From contig CAWKHA010000004.1 in assembly GCA_963849365.1 (NCBI GenBank), positions 1,798,001 through 1,862,000 of the forward strand: a stretch of 64,000 bases of DNA, written 5' to 3'. Each line of letters starts with the position of its first letter. Within the stretch, counting starts at the first letter, position 1. Below, piece after piece: positions 63,733 to 64,000 of this stretch. The translations under genes and the position numbers were made by a program. Source of the stretch: CAVQCJ01 sp963849365 (GTDB lineage: Bacteria; Actinomycetota; Actinomycetes; Prado026). The notes below the pieces were generated by a model. The model saw only the letters and a list, made by a program, of their open reading frames with translations. It was not told where the DNA came from and made no database searches.

Positions 63733-64000
63733 TCAGTCGTTGGTGTGCAGGGCCTGGTTCAGCCCGCCCCAGTCACCGGTCCGGGGCTGCGCCTCGAGTG
63801 CGCCGGTCACGCTGTTGCGCCGGAACAGCAGCCCCGGGCGGCCCGAGAGCTCCGCTGCCTTCACGACCGAGCCGTCCGGCAGCACGACCTTGGCCCCCGC
63901 GGTGACGTAGCAGCCGGCCTCGACCACGCAGTCGTCGCCGAGCGATATGCCGATGCCGGCGTTCGCGCCGACCAGGCACCGGCGCCCGATCCGTACGACT
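63733..64000 (-). CDS. dapD: tetrahydrodipicolinate N-succinyltransferase, C-terminal part (gene continues past window)
   Basis: The last 88 residues of DapD, with the left-handed beta-helix hexapeptide pattern (CLVGANAGIGISLGDDCVVE) and the family tail LLFRRNSVTGALEAQ...WGGLNQALHTND. DapD succinylates tetrahydrodipicolinate, the step before DapC. The reading frame runs off the window edge, so the start is not seen. Confidence 0.93.
   Translation of the reverse strand, partial: VVRIGRRCLVGANAGIGISLGDDCVVEAGCYVTAGAKVVLPDGSVVKAAELSGRPGLLFRRNSVTGALEAQPRTGDWGGLNQALHTND

Overview
The window is a very GC-rich chromosome segment from an actinomycete. Indicators: GTG/TTG starts are common, genes are packed head to tail or tail to tail with 1-14 bp overlaps, mycothiol deacetylase (mshB) is present, succinate dehydrogenase is the actinobacterial Sdh1 type, and many genes have a leaderless promoter (TAnnnT hexamer 6-8 nt before the start codon). 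The neighbourhood of two fumarases, glpX, a DUF4245 protein, xseB-xseA, ispH and ychF is an arrangement I know from actinobacteria. A complete chemotaxis signalling core without flagellar genes points to a motile or surface-sensing genus. I cannot name the genus. Nothing looks like plasmid or phage as a whole. I saw no rRNA, tRNA or CRISPR array.

Layout. 1-10 kb: 3' part of a TPR regulator, a methyltransferase, a DUF255 thioredoxin-fold protein, a hemolysin III/PAQR protein divergent from a short-chain isoprenyl transferase around an inverted-repeat operator, a Tat-exported protein, and a PIN-PhoH ATPase. 10-25 kb: a secreted transglycosylase with a structured leader, an in-frame fusion of a PPOX (flavin-type) domain to class II fumarase next to a class I fumarase, a DUF3352 protein, GlpX, a flavin reductase, small membrane-anchored proteins, XseB/XseA, IspH, RmuC, YchF. 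25.6-27.2 kb: a small foreign islet at the 3' end of ychF, bounded by a 14-bp repeat of the ychF end and carrying a TacAT-type toxin-antitoxin pair and broken ORFs. 27-31 kb: an ECF-like sigma factor, a membrane partner, a secreted beta/gamma-crystallin-like protein, a three-hairpin intergenic region with loop-loop complementarity, aquaporin, VIT1/CCC1 transporter, pterin dehydratase.

31-45 kb: sdhB-sdhA-sdhC (minus strand), NUDIX hydrolase, an AAA ATPase preceded by five CTAG units phased at 10-11 bp, TypA/BipA, a frameshifted DUF559-type gene bracketed by two copies of a 46-bp palindrome, an S9 peptidase, MshB and an FtsH-like protease with extra segments in its AAA domain. 44.7-50.2 kb: CheW, methyl-accepting protein, CheA-receiver hybrid, receiver-GAF protein. 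50-64 kb: flavin reductase, a protein of 13-residue repeats paired with an RDD protein, a kynurenine formamidase-like hydrolase plus kynureninase, a cupin, CysS, Pgi, Gnd, GNAT, 7Fe ferredoxin FdxA, DapC, a GGDEF diguanylate cyclase, and the 3' end of dapD.

Working together: the segment mixes central carbon metabolism (two fumarases, Sdh1, GlpX, Pgi, Gnd), lysine/peptidoglycan precursor synthesis (DapC, DapD), isoprenoid supply (IspH, UppS-type), redox (mycothiol, FdxA) and signalling (Che core, diguanylate cyclase, sigma/membrane-protein pair). The most unusual items are the PPOX-fumarase fusion, the phased CTAG array, the multi-hairpin RNA candidate at 29.2-29.4 kb, the ychF-associated islet, and a set of long perfect intergenic inverted repeats.
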